Numbered from the stretch's first letter, positions 41,491 through 51,153 are shown. The stretch: 64,000 nucleotides of DNA from Variovorax sp. WS11 (GCF_010499245.1 NZ_JAAGOW010000001.1:1984001-2048000); one strand, 5' to 3'. A program made the numbers and translations. The notes: generated by a model from the letters alone, not told the origin.

Positions 41491-43202
41491 GGGGGGCGAA
41501 CGCACGGTCGAGGCCCTCGCAGATCCGCCCTGTCGCACTCGCCGCCTCGTCGCTCGTGGTGGTGGCGCTGGCGCTGGCCGCCTCGCGTGTCCACGCAGCC
41601 GGCGATGCGCCCGTCACGCTCGCGCCCACCAAGGACCCGTGCGGCAGCTGCGACCGCCCCGTGGCCCAGGCACCCGCCGCGCCGCAGGGCCTGCCGGCGC
41701 CGCCCGCGCCGGTGGCCAGCTTCCGGCTCAACGACCTGCGGCTCAACGGAGCGCGGGCGCTCAGCAGCGAGGAGCTGCAGGCCATCACGCGCCCCTACAT
41801 CGGCCGCGAGGTCACGCTGGCCGACCTGGAGTCGCTCGCGCAGGCCATCACCGCCAGGTACCGCGAGCGCGGCTATTTCCTCGCGCAGGCCGTCGTGCCG
41901 GTGCAGACGGTGCAGGGCGGCGTGGTCGAGATCAGCGTGATCGAAGGCCGGCTCGGCAAGGTCGAGGTGGTGGTCGCCCCCGATGCGCCCATCAGCGAGG
42001 AACGCGTGCGCGCCTTCCTCGCGCCGGTGCAGTCCGGCGAGGCGATCCACGGCCAGCGCTACGAGCGCGCGATGCTGCTGCTGTCGGACCAGCCCGGCAT
42101 TCGCGTCTCCTCCGGCCTGCAGGAAGGCACCCAGCCCGGCACCACCGACCTGACGGTCGAGGTTGCGGCCGGCCCGCGCTGGGTCTTCAGCGCCGAGGCC
42201 GACAACCACGGCACCAAGGAGTCGGGCCGCTACCGCGTGGGCGGCACGGCGCGCTGGCTCAGCCCGGCCGGCATCGGCGACAACCTCGATCTGCGCGCGA
42301 TGGTGTCGGACGACGGCCTCTGGTTCGGTCGCGCTTCCTACGAGGCGCCCATCGGCGCGAGCGGCCTGCGCGCCGGCATCGGCCTGGCGCGCGTGCGCTA
42401 CGAGCTGGGCGGCCAGTTCGCCGACCTGGATGCGCGAGGCCGCGCCGATGTGTTCGACGTCTCGCTCAACTACCCGCTGATCCGCCAGCGCCAGCAGAAC
42501 CTGTTCCTGCGCCTGTCGGCCGACCACAAGAAACTCGAGGACGAGTTCGGAGCGGTGAACCTCACCTCCGACAAGCGCATCCGCGGCCTCGGCCTGGGCT
42601 GGTCCTGGGAGCGGCGCGACGAGATGCTGGGCGGCGGCTACTGGGCGAGCTCCGGCACGCTCTACCACGGCAAGCTCGACATCCGCGATCCGCAGACCCT
42701 GGCCTTCGACCAGGGCATCGGCGGCCATCGCACCGACGGCGGCTTCACCAAGGCGAGCTTCCTGTTCTCGCGGCTGCAGTCGATCATCCCGCGGCACTCG
42801 CTGTTTCTCTCGGTGGGCGGCCAGTGGGCCAACAAGAACCTCGATGCCTCGGAGAAGCTGGCGCTCGGTGGCGCCCGTGCGGTGCGGGCCTACCCTTCGG
42901 GCGAGGTGCTGGCCGACGAGGGCTGGATCGGCACGGTCGAATGGCGCTGGTCCTACAACGAAGAGTTCACGCCCTTCGTGTTCTACGACGCGGCCCGCGG
43001 CAAGCTCACGCGCGATCCCACCCTCTTCGATGGCGAGAACAAGCTGAGCCTGCGGGGCTACGGCGTCGGCGTCTCATGGTCGCGGCCCGGCAACTTCTCC
43101 ATCAACGCGACGCTCGCCTGGCGCGACGGCACCCGGCCGGCACAGACCGACGGCGGCGGCCGCAATCCACGGCTCTACGTGCAAGCACAGAAGGCCTTCT
43201 GA
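41487..43202 (+). CDS. TpsB-type outer-membrane transporter (ShlB/FhaC/HecB family)
   Basis: A 571-residue two-partner secretion pore. A signal peptide ends near RVHA; a Cys pair (PCGSCDRP) and Pro-rich linker follow; two POTRA domains (about 85-240: FRLNDLRLNGARALSSEELQ, YFLAQAVVPVQTVQGGVVEI, IEGRLGKVEVV); then a 16-strand barrel with the conserved loop-6 motif ARAVRAYPSGEVLADEG. The chain ends in Phe. It secretes TpsA from periplasm to the surface. It starts inside the CHAT stop (ATGA, GGGGAG upstream), and tpsA begins one base after its stop. Confidence 0.94.
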   Translation: MRGANARSRPSQIRPVALAASSLVVVALALAASRVHAAGDAPVTLAPTKDPCGSCDRPVAQAPAAPQGLPAPPAPVASFRLNDLRLNGARALSSEELQAITRPYIGREVTLADLESLAQAITARYRERGYFLAQAVVPVQTVQGGVVEISVIEGRLGKVEVVVAPDAPISEERVRAFLAPVQSGEAIHGQRYERAMLLLSDQPGIRVSSGLQEGTQPGTTDLTVEVAAGPRWVFSAEADNHGTKESGRYRVGGTARWLSPAGIGDNLDLRAMVSDDGLWFGRASYEAPIGASGLRAGIGLARVRYELGGQFADLDARGRADVFDVSLNYPLIRQRQQNLFLRLSADHKKLEDEFGAVNLTSDKRIRGLGLGWSWERRDEMLGGGYWASSGTLYHGKLDIRDPQTLAFDQGIGGHRTDGGFTKASFLFSRLQSIIPRHSLFLSVGGQWANKNLDASEKLALGGARAVRAYPSGEVLADEGWIGTVEWRWSYNEEFTPFVFYDAARGKLTRDPTLFDGENKLSLRGYGVGVSWSRPGNFSINATLAWRDGTRPAQTDGGGRNPRLYVQAQKAF

Positions 43203-43203
43203 C

Positions 43204-46200
43204 ATGAACTCCCAACCGAAGCCGAGGCGAGCCGAGCGCACACGGCCTGCGCATTTCCCCTTGCGCCCGGTCGCGCTGGCCCTGGCCTGCATGAGCGTCG
43301 CGGCGCCCGCCCTGGCGCAGCTGCCGACGTGGAACAACTTCATCGTGCGCGGCGGCACCGTGGCAGTGGGCAGCGGGCCGGGCAACCTGCCGATCACGGC
43401 CGCCGGCGTGCCCTCGGCCGCGGGCACCATCCTGCCGATCACGCAGGGCACGGCGCGCGCCATCATCGACTGGCAGGGCTTCTCGATCGGGCCGGGCAAC
43501 GCCGTCAACATCGCGCAGCAGGCGGGCCCGCGCAGCGTGCTGCTCAACCGCGTGACCGGCAACGACCTCTCCACCATCGCCGGCTCGATGACCGCCAACG
43601 GCCGCGTGTTCCTGGTCAACCCCAACGGCGTGCTGTTCGCGAGCGGCTCGGCGGTCAACGTCGGCGGGCTGGTCGCCTCCACGCTCAAGATGGGCACCAG
43701 CGACGCGGACTTCATGGGCGGCAGCGAGCGGCTGGTGTTCCAGCAAGAGGGCAACGTGCTGCGCACGGTCGAGAACCGCGGCAGCATCACCGCCGTCGGC
43801 GGCGGCACCGTCGCGCTGATCGGCGGGAGCGCCGGCAACAGCGGCAGCATGGTGGCGCAGGGCGGCACGGCCGCGCTGGTGTCGGCCGACACGGTGACGG
43901 TCGATTTCGCGGGCGACGGCCTCACCACCTTCAAGGTCTCGCCGGGCCTCTTCGGCAGCGTGAGCAACAACGGCCTGGTGCAGGCCGACGGCGGCCGCGT
44001 GGTGCTGATGACCACCGGTGGCAGCGAGGTGGGGCAGGGCGTGGTCAACAACCGAGGCGTGCTGCGCGCCGACACGCTGTCATCGCGCAACGGAGAGATC
44101 GTGCTCGACAGCGGCAGTTCGGCGGGCGGCGTCACCATCAACGGCGGCCTGCTCTCGGCCAGGGGCAACGAATCCGGACTGCAGGGCGGCACGATCGATG
44201 TCACCGGCCGCACCGTCCTGCTGCAGCCCTACGTGCCGCCGGTGGCGGCCGCGCTGGTTCCGCTGCCGAACGACAGCGGCATCGTCGACGCCAGCGGCGC
44301 GGCGGGCGGCGGGCGCATCCGGCTGCATGCCACGGCGGTGGGCGGCAACGCGCAGACCGGCGCCATCGCGGTTGCCGCCGGCAGCCGCATCAGCGCCGAT
44401 GCCACGATCGCCGGCAACGGCGGCGACATCCGCCTGCTGGGAGAGCGCACGCTGCGCGCCTACGGCACGATCGCGGCGCGGGGAGGGCCGGCCGGCGGCA
44501 ACGGCGGCTTCATCGAGACCTCCGGTGGCTATGCCGTGCCCGCCGGCGACAACAACGGCGGCATCGACCTCGCGGGCCTGAGCACCGATGCCTCCGCGCC
44601 GAACGGGACGGCCGGCCAGTGGATGGTCGATCCCTTCGATGTCACCATCGTCAACGGCGCCGCCTCCGGCACCCTGACCGGCAATCCCTTCGTGCCGGTC
44701 GCCACGTCGACCATTCAGGACGGCGACATCAACGCGGCGCTCAACGGCGGCACCAGCGTGCGCATCACCACCGGAGACCCGGGCGTCGGATCGGCGTTCC
44801 TCGGCGACATCGTCATGGACGACGTGCAGATCGAGTACACGGGCAACAAGGGCCCCCTCACCCTGCAGCTGGATGCCCACCGCAGCGTGCGCGGGAATAC
44901 CGCCTCGGTGATCGCCTCGATCGGCGATCCGCTGAACGTGATCTTCAACGCCGACGTCAATGGCGCCGGCGCCGCAGTGGGCGGCGGCCTGGTCAGCTAC
45001 AGCGGTGCGATCTACAGCAACGGCGGCAACGTCGTGATGCATGGCGCGTGGGCGAATGCCAGCAACGGCATGTGCAGCATCTGCCTGACGACGGCGCTGA
45101 TCGACACACGCACCGGCAACCAGCAGCTGACGCCCGGCGTGCCCGGCGCGTACACCGGCGGCAGCGACGCGGGCCTGGGCGGCGCGGTGCAGCTGCGGGG
45201 CATCAGCACTCTCGGCGATACCTTCCAGACCAGCGTCGGCGCGGTCTACCTGCAGAACAGCACCATTAGCACCGCGACCGGCGACATCTCGATCTTCGGC
45301 AGCCACAGCACGGGCAGCGGCGTGCGGCTCGAGAACTTCCAGAGCGTCGGCACGCTCAGCACCACCAGCGGCAACATCTCCGTGACCGGCATCGGCACTT
45401 TCAACACCAACGTCGCGGGAGCCCCGGGACATGGCGTCGAGATCAACAGCGAGACGCTGCGCACCGCGAGCGGCAACATCACGGTGACCGGCCGCCGCCT
45501 GGCAGGCGGCCCGGTGGCCGGCTCGGGCGTGTTGCTGCAGGACGGCGCGCTGCTGCAGACCACCGGCGGCGGCGACATCGTCGTGACCGGGCAGTACGAC
45601 GGCATCGGCGCCGGCGTGAACATCGCGCCCCCGGCGTCGACCACCTCAGGGCCGGGCGGGCAGATCGACGGCAGCCACAACGTGGTGCTGCGCGCAGTCA
45701 ACGATGGCAGTACCGATGCGCTGGTCATCGGCGACACGGTGCACGCCGGCAATGCGCTCGACCTGCGGCCGGGCGGCGTCGACCTCGCAGGCAACGCGCT
45801 CGACCGAACCGACCTGCCGATCACCATCGGCAGCACCGTCAACACCGGCTTCGCGGTCTCGGCCGCCGAGCTCGGGCTGATCACCACGCCGACGCTGGTG
45901 GCCGGCAGCGACACGCACGCGGCCGACATCACCGTGGTGGGGCCCTTGGCGCTGGCCTCGGCGCTCACGCTGCACAACGGCGGAGGCGGCAACATCCGCC
46001 TCGCTGCACCCGTGTCCACGCCGCAGCTGGGCCTGCTGAGCGCGGGCGACATCACGCAGGCCGCGGGCACGGCCATCACGGCCGGCGCGCTGCTGGCGCG
46101 CTCCAGCGGCGGCAATGTGCTGCTCACCCAGCCGGGCAACAACGTCGCCGTGCTCGGCGGCGGCGCGGCCGGGCGCTTCGAATACACCGACGCCGATGCG

Positions 46201-47031
46201 CTGGCGCTGAGCTCGCCCGTGGTCACCAGCTTCAATGCCGCGACCAACCTGGCGCAGCCGGTGTTCGGCACGACCGTGAGCGCCGGCCGGGTCCTGGTGC
46301 GCACGCTGAGCGGCGACCTCTCGCTCGGCACCGACGTCACGAGCACCACCAGCACCGACCTGGTGGCGGCTGCGCGCTTCCAGAACCTGGGCGCCTACAC
46401 CATCACCGGCGCGCCCTGGCGCGTGTGGGCCGACACCTGGGTCGGCGAAAGCCGCGGCGGGCTGTTCGGCTCGGGCCTGCTGCCCAACCTCTACCACTGT
46501 GCCTATTTGGGCCTGTGCACGGTAACGGTGACGGCCGCCGACAACCATTTCATCTACGCGCAGCAGCCCGCGGCAACGGTGCTGGTCCACAGCGTAGCGC
46601 GGCCCGGCGGCTTTCCCAATCCGCTGTTCACCTACAGCATCACGGGCCTGATCCTCGGCGACACCGGGGCGGGCTTCGCGGGCACGCTGAGCAGCCCGGC
46701 CACGACCTTCAGCTTGAGGGGCACGTACCCGATCAACGGCAGCTTCAGCTCGGCCGAGGGCTACGCGGTCACCGTGGTGCCGGGCGTGCTCACGGTGGGC
46801 GGGCTGGTGGAACTGATCAAGCCCGACCTGGTGCGCGACAACCCGAGCACCTGGCTCTATGACCGCAACATCGGGCCGACGCCCATCTGCCTGGCCACCG
46901 GACCGCTGGAAGGCGACCGTGCCGCGCAGGGCGGCGACGTGCTGGCGCGCGAATGGTCGCGCGTGCGCTCGCGGCCCAATCTCACGAACTGCATCGATAC
47001 GGAGCGGCGCAATGGGTGTGGGGACTTCTGA
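43204..47031 (+). CDS. TpsA-type filamentous hemagglutinin-like exoprotein
   Basis: A 1275-residue secreted protein. The signal peptide ends near APALAQ; the TPS secretion domain (about 40-300) has QGTARAIIDWQGFSIG, RVFLVNPNGVLFASGSAVNV and GSITAVGGGTVALIGG. A long beta-helix of Gly/Thr/Asn-rich repeats follows. Near 1130-1220 an MBG-like module is visible (ADNHFIYAQQPAATVLVHSV, GYAVTVVPGVLTVGG). The end has Cys pairs (YHCAYLGLCTV; CIDTERRNGCGDF), unusual for FHA proteins. No toxin domain. Probably a surface adhesin or matrix protein exported by the upstream TpsB; the CHAT protease may cleave it. It converges on the glycosyltransferase gene, 12 bases away. Confidence 0.9.
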   Translation: MNSQPKPRRAERTRPAHFPLRPVALALACMSVAAPALAQLPTWNNFIVRGGTVAVGSGPGNLPITAAGVPSAAGTILPITQGTARAIIDWQGFSIGPGNAVNIAQQAGPRSVLLNRVTGNDLSTIAGSMTANGRVFLVNPNGVLFASGSAVNVGGLVASTLKMGTSDADFMGGSERLVFQQEGNVLRTVENRGSITAVGGGTVALIGGSAGNSGSMVAQGGTAALVSADTVTVDFAGDGLTTFKVSPGLFGSVSNNGLVQADGGRVVLMTTGGSEVGQGVVNNRGVLRADTLSSRNGEIVLDSGSSAGGVTINGGLLSARGNESGLQGGTIDVTGRTVLLQPYVPPVAAALVPLPNDSGIVDASGAAGGGRIRLHATAVGGNAQTGAIAVAAGSRISADATIAGNGGDIRLLGERTLRAYGTIAARGGPAGGNGGFIETSGGYAVPAGDNNGGIDLAGLSTDASAPNGTAGQWMVDPFDVTIVNGAASGTLTGNPFVPVATSTIQDGDINAALNGGTSVRITTGDPGVGSAFLGDIVMDDVQIEYTGNKGPLTLQLDAHRSVRGNTASVIASIGDPLNVIFNADVNGAGAAVGGGLVSYSGAIYSNGGNVVMHGAWANASNGMCSICLTTALIDTRTGNQQLTPGVPGAYTGGSDAGLGGAVQLRGISTLGDTFQTSVGAVYLQNSTISTATGDISIFGSHSTGSGVRLENFQSVGTLSTTSGNISVTGIGTFNTNVAGAPGHGVEINSETLRTASGNITVTGRRLAGGPVAGSGVLLQDGALLQTTGGGDIVVTGQYDGIGAGVNIAPPASTTSGPGGQIDGSHNVVLRAVNDGSTDALVIGDTVHAGNALDLRPGGVDLAGNALDRTDLPITIGSTVNTGFAVSAAELGLITTPTLVAGSDTHAADITVVGPLALASALTLHNGGGGNIRLAAPVSTPQLGLLSAGDITQAAGTAITAGALLARSSGGNVLLTQPGNNVAVLGGGAAGRFEYTDADALALSSPVVTSFNAATNLAQPVFGTTVSAGRVLVRTLSGDLSLGTDVTSTTSTDLVAAARFQNLGAYTITGAPWRVWADTWVGESRGGLFGSGLLPNLYHCAYLGLCTVTVTAADNHFIYAQQPAATVLVHSVARPGGFPNPLFTYSITGLILGDTGAGFAGTLSSPATTFSLRGTYPINGSFSSAEGYAVTVVPGVLTVGGLVELIKPDLVRDNPSTWLYDRNIGPTPICLATGPLEGDRAAQGGDVLAREWSRVRSRPNLTNCIDTERRNGCGDF

Positions 47032-47043
47032 TTCCGCGCGAGC

Positions 47044-47823
47044 TCATCGCCGGGCCAGCGCGCGGCCGAAGTCCCCGGTGTAGGTGCGCAGCCCCTGGTG
47101 CGCCAGGCGCGAGCGCGCATCGGCGAACACCTTGCCGCCCACCGCCTGCCAGCGCCGACAGAAGGCGTAGTCCTCGCTCAGGTAGCGCCCGTTGCCGGGT
47201 TCGGCCATGACATCGAAGAAGCGGTAGTGCGGCCAGGCGCGCGAGGCCGGGTCATCGGGATGCGCGTCGGGCGTGTAGCGCAGTTCGGGACAGGCCGCCG
47301 CGATCCGCTCGAGCACGCTGCGCGCAATCAGCATGAAGCCGGTGGGTGCGTCCAGCACTTCGAGGAAGCCGTCCTCGTCCACCGCGCCAGGCGCCTGCAA
47401 GGCATTGGCCGGAAAGCGCGCATGTGCCGCCTCGAACTGCTCGCGCGTGGTACCGGCCGGCAACGGCGCGTGCAGCCCTTCGGCCGGCCAGCCCTCGCTC
47501 TTCACCGGATAGACCCCGGCCACCACCTCGCGCCCGGCCAGCAGCAGGCGCAGCGCGGCCTCGGGCTCGAAGCCGATGTCGGCATCGATCCAGAACAGAT
47601 GGGTCCAGCGCGCATCGGCCAGGAATTCCGCCGCGAGCCGGTTGCGTGCGCGCGGGATCAGGCTGTCGCCGTCGAGAAAGCGCGTCTGCATCGCGAAGCC
47701 GTGGGTCCAGGCCAGATTCACGAGCCCGAGCAGGCTGCGCACGTAGATCGAACTGAGCGCGCCGCCGTAGCTCGGCGTCGCGATGAAGGGACGAATGTTC
47801 TTCAGGGCGGAGGAGTCGAGCAT
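47044..47823 (-). CDS. GT-A-fold glycosyltransferase-like protein
   Basis: A 259-residue protein. DGDSLIPRARNRLAAEFL and the DxD motif in THLFWIDADIGFEPEAAL mark a GT-A nucleotide-sugar-binding core; later VVAGVYPVK, GFMLIARSVLERI and YLSEDYAFCRRWQAVGGKVF are typical of this family, related to viral and phage-like transferases. Acceptor unknown. Next to the TPS operon but convergent, so a role in glycosylating TpsA is speculative. Confidence 0.75.
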   Translation of the reverse strand: MLDSSALKNIRPFIATPSYGGALSSIYVRSLLGLVNLAWTHGFAMQTRFLDGDSLIPRARNRLAAEFLADARWTHLFWIDADIGFEPEAALRLLLAGREVVAGVYPVKSEGWPAEGLHAPLPAGTTREQFEAAHARFPANALQAPGAVDEDGFLEVLDAPTGFMLIARSVLERIAAACPELRYTPDAHPDDPASRAWPHYRFFDVMAEPGNGRYLSEDYAFCRRWQAVGGKVFADARSRLAHQGLRTYTGDFGRALARR

Positions 47824-47871
47824 CGGCGCATTGTGGGCTGTGGCGGCGGGGACGGGAAGGTGGTGCTGCGT

Positions 47872-47892
47872 TCAGCAGCGCAGGAATGCGCC
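47872..47892. repeat. Left copy of a 21-bp direct repeat
   Basis: The 21 bases here (core CAGCAGCGCAGGAATGCGCC) recur exactly at 50578-50598, where they are the 3' end of the chaperone-like gene including its stop codon. The two copies bracket the large low-GC gene. Confidence 0.85.
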
Positions 47893-47928
47893 GGACGTGA
47901 TGCCCACCGGGCGATCCGCGAGCCTGTG

Positions 47929-50511
47929 TTAGTCCTGGCCAAGGCCTGGTTCCATCTCGCGTCGGCTGGGGGGAAACATCGACGAGATTTCACGCCACGC
48001 TTTCTTGCCCGCCTTCGTCTTGGCGTCCTTGTTCATCTTCGTCTCGACGTCCTTGCCGATATTCAGGAAGCGCAGGCGGAACTCGAACATGCGCACCATT
48101 TCGCCTACGGCATGGTCGGCACGACGCTTCGGATAGAACCTGCACGGAGACGAATCGCCCGCAAGGCTGATGAGCGCTTGTGCCGCTTCCGCGTGCAGCT
48201 CCACCTTTCTGATCGGATCATCGACTTGTCCCATCCATATGAACATGTCGCGTCCCAGTTGCTCGTCGCTCAGCATGGCGCGCAAGACGTTTTGCAAGTC
48301 GTCGTCCGACAGCAAAGGCTTGTCATCCACTTGAATTTGTAGCATGGCATCCAGGGCCTCCTGAGCCCAGGGGAACTTCAATCGATGCAACAGTTCATCC
48401 GCCCCGCCGCGCAGTCCGTCTGCGGCGGCAGCATCGATCGCAATCGCTCCCATCATGAACATGGGTTCTTTCAAGAATGCGGTCTTCGTAGCGAGCATGA
48501 TCCACAAAAATCTCCACCCGCGGGCCCACGGATGGACGTGCTGGACTTGGCCAGCAGAGAGGTTGAAAAACATTCTCCAACCTTCCAACTCCTTCAAGGC
48601 GGTCAACGGCCGCCCGTCCAAGACTTGCTCGATACGAGCTTTTCCACCATCCTCAAGCCGCACTGTGGTCTTGATTGCCGGCAAAGCGGGACCCAGGTCG
48701 ACGCGATGCGCGAGTGCGTTGAACAACAAGGCTTTGTTGGCGTTGTTCCATTTGCCGTTCAAGAAGCCGTCCATCGCGGCTTCCGCGACCAGCTTTTGAC
48801 CCTCATCCATCTTCAAAACGACGTCGAGCTCCGGGGAAAGCTCGGCCGTGCAGAGCAGCGGCAACGCATTGATCATCAGCGTGGGGATTGCGCCGACGAT
48901 GTCCGGTTTGGGCTCTCCGACTATCCACTGGATGGCCCACTGCGGGTCTTCCGGCATCGGAAAGACGATTGAAAGAATCGTGCCGGCGAATTGCGAGCAT
49001 TCCGGGTCGCCGGTCGCGGCGAGCACCACGGCCATCTGCAGCGCGACCGAACGCTGCTCTTCCTGCTCGACATCCGTGCTCATCTCTGCCAGCACCATGA
49101 AGCTGAAAGGCCGCAGCTCGGCCTTGTATCCGGCCACTGCGAGCTTGTCGATCACGGCCTCGGAAAGTCTCTCGCGTGCCGGGTTGCCGAACTCCGGGTA
49201 CGGCCAGTCACGAATGAGAAGCGCGGCCGTGCGCAAGTCATCAGTGTCGACAGCTCGCCGAAAGTCGTCGGCGAACTGGATGAGCGTGTCTGCAGGCTTT
49301 TCGACCGTGTTGCCGGTCTTGCCTACTACCGAACTCAGAAAGCGGCCCCTCGGGATTCGATCCTGCGTTGCCAGGACCACCAGGAGCGCGCCCTTGTGGG
49401 CCTGATAGACCGATTCGTCCCACCGCACAAGCAGCCTGCTCACCGCGCTCATGATGTGGAATCTCAGCCGGTCGGCGTCGCTTTCGCCGAGCTGGTCGCT
49501 CAACGCTGCAAGCCCAAGCAGGTGGGTCACGCACACGCCAGGGGACTCCTTCGCCGCCGCCTGCACCACTGCAACGCGCAGGACTTCGTCTCGCACGATG
49601 TCCGGGCAGCCGTTGACCAGGTCGCGTGTCAGTTCCGGCAGCCGAGCCATGCCTTTCAGCTTGGCGGCGAATTCCTTGAGTTCACCTTCGTCTGCGCCAG
49701 GCGATAGCTCGTCCACGGCGAGACAGATCATGGACATCATCGTCGCTGCGCGGGGAAGATTCGTGTTTAGCGGATTGGTGGTTTTGAGCTCGTCGACGAC
49801 CGATAGGAGCAAGGGGATTTCCACGAGGCATTTGGCCGTACCCAGCTCCCGACCGCATTCCAGCGTCAGGCGCACGGCCTCGACGAGCTCGTCGCCGCTC
49901 AGCTTGCTGAGCATCTGCACGGTGAGCCGTGGAAGCAACGTCGCCACGCCCTTCCTTGTCGCTGGCGAGCACCACGGCCACAGGCCGCGCACCTCGCCAT
50001 ATTTTTTGCTGCCCAACGCTTCGTGGGCCGCGGCGTCCAGCGCCCTGTCCAGGGGCTTGCAGACTTGTGGATCATCGCTGCTCCTCCAACGGTTGACGCG
50101 CTCGCTTCCACACAGCTTCAGCAGCTTGAGGCGCACCGACGGCTCGCACATACGAAAAACTGTGCATGCTGCCACGAGGCGATCCGCGTCCACGAGGATG
50201 ACGATGGCTTCGGCAACGTGGTCCAGTCCCTTCTCGCCAAGCCTCGAAAGCACAACGATGCGGTCGCCCACGATCTTCACGCCGGTGACCTGTCCCAGCA
50301 GCGACTGCACACGCCCCCATTGACCGGCGCAATCCTTTTTCGTCAGAAACGGAAGTGGTTTGGTCACATGCGTTCCGCCTTTGCCCTGCCGTGGCGAAAC
50401 GACTGGCAGAGGGCTTGTCTCGACTGTTGAACGCTTGGTCGATTCGGCCGACTCGGTCGGGACAACGCTTTGCCTCTTCCCAAATAGCGTGGAGAAACGG
50501 TTCCGGTTCAC
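47929..50511 (-). CDS. Large helical protein, unknown, possible secreted effector
   Basis: About 860 residues from GTG 50511; a TTG at 50556 would give 875, and the true start is uncertain because no start has a good Shine-Dalgarno. The first 60 residues are Ser/Thr/Pro-rich without a Sec signal; the rest is almost all amphipathic helices in repeated pairs (LPRLTVQMLSKLSGDELVEA, LTRDLVNGCPDIVRDEVLRV, LRTAALLIRDWPYPEF), which looks like a HEAT/ARM-type solenoid. No catalytic motif seen. Base composition is visibly less GC-rich than both flanks. It lies downstream of a small acidic protein on the same strand and between 21-bp direct repeats, suggesting acquisition as a unit. An effector-chaperone pair is one reading; a cargo gene of unknown role is another. 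Confidence 0.6.
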   Translation of the reverse strand: MNRNRFSTLFGKRQSVVPTESAESTKRSTVETSPLPVVSPRQGKGGTHVTKPLPFLTKKDCAGQWGRVQSLLGQVTGVKIVGDRIVVLSRLGEKGLDHVAEAIVILVDADRLVAACTVFRMCEPSVRLKLLKLCGSERVNRWRSSDDPQVCKPLDRALDAAAHEALGSKKYGEVRGLWPWCSPATRKGVATLLPRLTVQMLSKLSGDELVEAVRLTLECGRELGTAKCLVEIPLLLSVVDELKTTNPLNTNLPRAATMMSMICLAVDELSPGADEGELKEFAAKLKGMARLPELTRDLVNGCPDIVRDEVLRVAVVQAAAKESPGVCVTHLLGLAALSDQLGESDADRLRFHIMSAVSRLLVRWDESVYQAHKGALLVVLATQDRIPRGRFLSSVVGKTGNTVEKPADTLIQFADDFRRAVDTDDLRTAALLIRDWPYPEFGNPARERLSEAVIDKLAVAGYKAELRPFSFMVLAEMSTDVEQEEQRSVALQMAVVLAATGDPECSQFAGTILSIVFPMPEDPQWAIQWIVGEPKPDIVGAIPTLMINALPLLCTAELSPELDVVLKMDEGQKLVAEAAMDGFLNGKWNNANKALLFNALAHRVDLGPALPAIKTTVRLEDGGKARIEQVLDGRPLTALKELEGWRMFFNLSAGQVQHVHPWARGWRFLWIMLATKTAFLKEPMFMMGAIAIDAAAADGLRGGADELLHRLKFPWAQEALDAMLQIQVDDKPLLSDDDLQNVLRAMLSDEQLGRDMFIWMGQVDDPIRKVELHAEAAQALISLAGDSSPCRFYPKRRADHAVGEMVRMFEFRLRFLNIGKDVETKMNKDAKTKAGKKAWREISSMFPPSRREMEPGLGQD

Positions 50512-50568
50512 GGTAATTGCCAATCTGAGTAAGTTGGAAATGTGAAGCGCTTGCAAGCAAGCCGGCTT

Positions 50569-50584
50569 CTGCTGAGCTCAGCAG
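50569..50584. repeat. 16-bp perfect palindrome at the 3' end of the chaperone-like gene
   Basis: CTGCTGAGCTCAGCAG overlaps the stop codon of the small gene and the start of the right 21-bp repeat. A second palindrome, GCTTGCAAGC, follows at 50549-50558. They may be a terminator-like hairpin or part of a recombination site. Confidence 0.6.
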
Positions 50585-50598
50585 CGCAGGAATGCGCC
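50578..50598. repeat. Right copy of the 21-bp direct repeat
   Basis: Identical to 47872-47892. On the minus strand it encodes the last residues GAFLRC plus TGA of the small gene, so this copy is the native one and the left copy the duplicate. Confidence 0.85.
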
Positions 50599-51084
50599 CC
50601 AGCCGATCTCGGCCAGCCCGACGCCGGCGTGCGGCAACGGATCGGGTGGCTCGGGATGGAGGCGGACGGTCCACGACTCGCCGGTTCGTTTGAATGCATC
50701 CATCACCCCGGCCCATTCGCCCGGATCGCCGGGGATGGCCGCAAGGATCATGGACAAGGTCAGCAAGCCCGTCTGTCGATGAACGTCGACAGCCCAGTGC
50801 GCACCTTCGCCCGTCCAACGCGCCATGATGTCCTGCACGTGGCGCGGCTCGTCTTCGTCGAAGTCGCGATCCTCGTCGGCTTCCACGACGGCCTGCAGCA
50901 ACTCGGCGCGCACGTAGCCTGCGCCGGCGAACAGTTCGACCCGGCCGTCCGGCAGCATGGCGGCGTGGACCTGCAGGCGCCCTTCCGCCTCGAACACGAG
51001 GCTGCCCTCGACGCTGACGCACGTTGGCGCCTGCTGGATCGAAGCAAGATACAAATCGAGGCTGTGACCTAATAGAGCCGTCAT
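50578..51084 (-). CDS. Small acidic protein, secretion-chaperone-like
   Basis: A 168-residue protein starting MTALLGHSLDLYLASIQQAP with GAGGAG about 11 bases upstream. It is acidic, with alternating strands and helices (SLVFEAEGRLQVHAAMLPDG, ELLQAVVEADEDRDFDED, TGLLTLSMILAAIPGD). Size, charge and fold pattern resemble class I type III secretion chaperones (CesT-like), and it precedes a large unknown gene on the same strand, 66 bases away. I cannot match it to a named family, so the chaperone role is a hypothesis. The longer open frame upstream of 51084 lacks protein character. Confidence 0.6.
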   Translation of the reverse strand: MTALLGHSLDLYLASIQQAPTCVSVEGSLVFEAEGRLQVHAAMLPDGRVELFAGAGYVRAELLQAVVEADEDRDFDEDEPRHVQDIMARWTGEGAHWAVDVHRQTGLLTLSMILAAIPGDPGEWAGVMDAFKRTGESWTVRLHPEPPDPLPHAGVGLAEIGWGAFLRC

Positions 51085-51153
51085 CTTGGTGTCGCTCCTC
51101 TGGGGAATGGTTATGCCGCTGAGTAACGGATCTTTCGCTTTGGTTCCATCACG

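Noticed and set aside
44500..46800. Gly-rich repeats in TpsA as a CRISPR-like or minisatellite array
   Set aside because: Repetition is at protein level (beta-helix) and not regular in DNA spacing.
43204..47031. Contact-dependent inhibition toxin in TpsA
   Set aside because: No C-terminal toxin module, no VENN-type boundary and no immunity gene downstream; the next gene converges.
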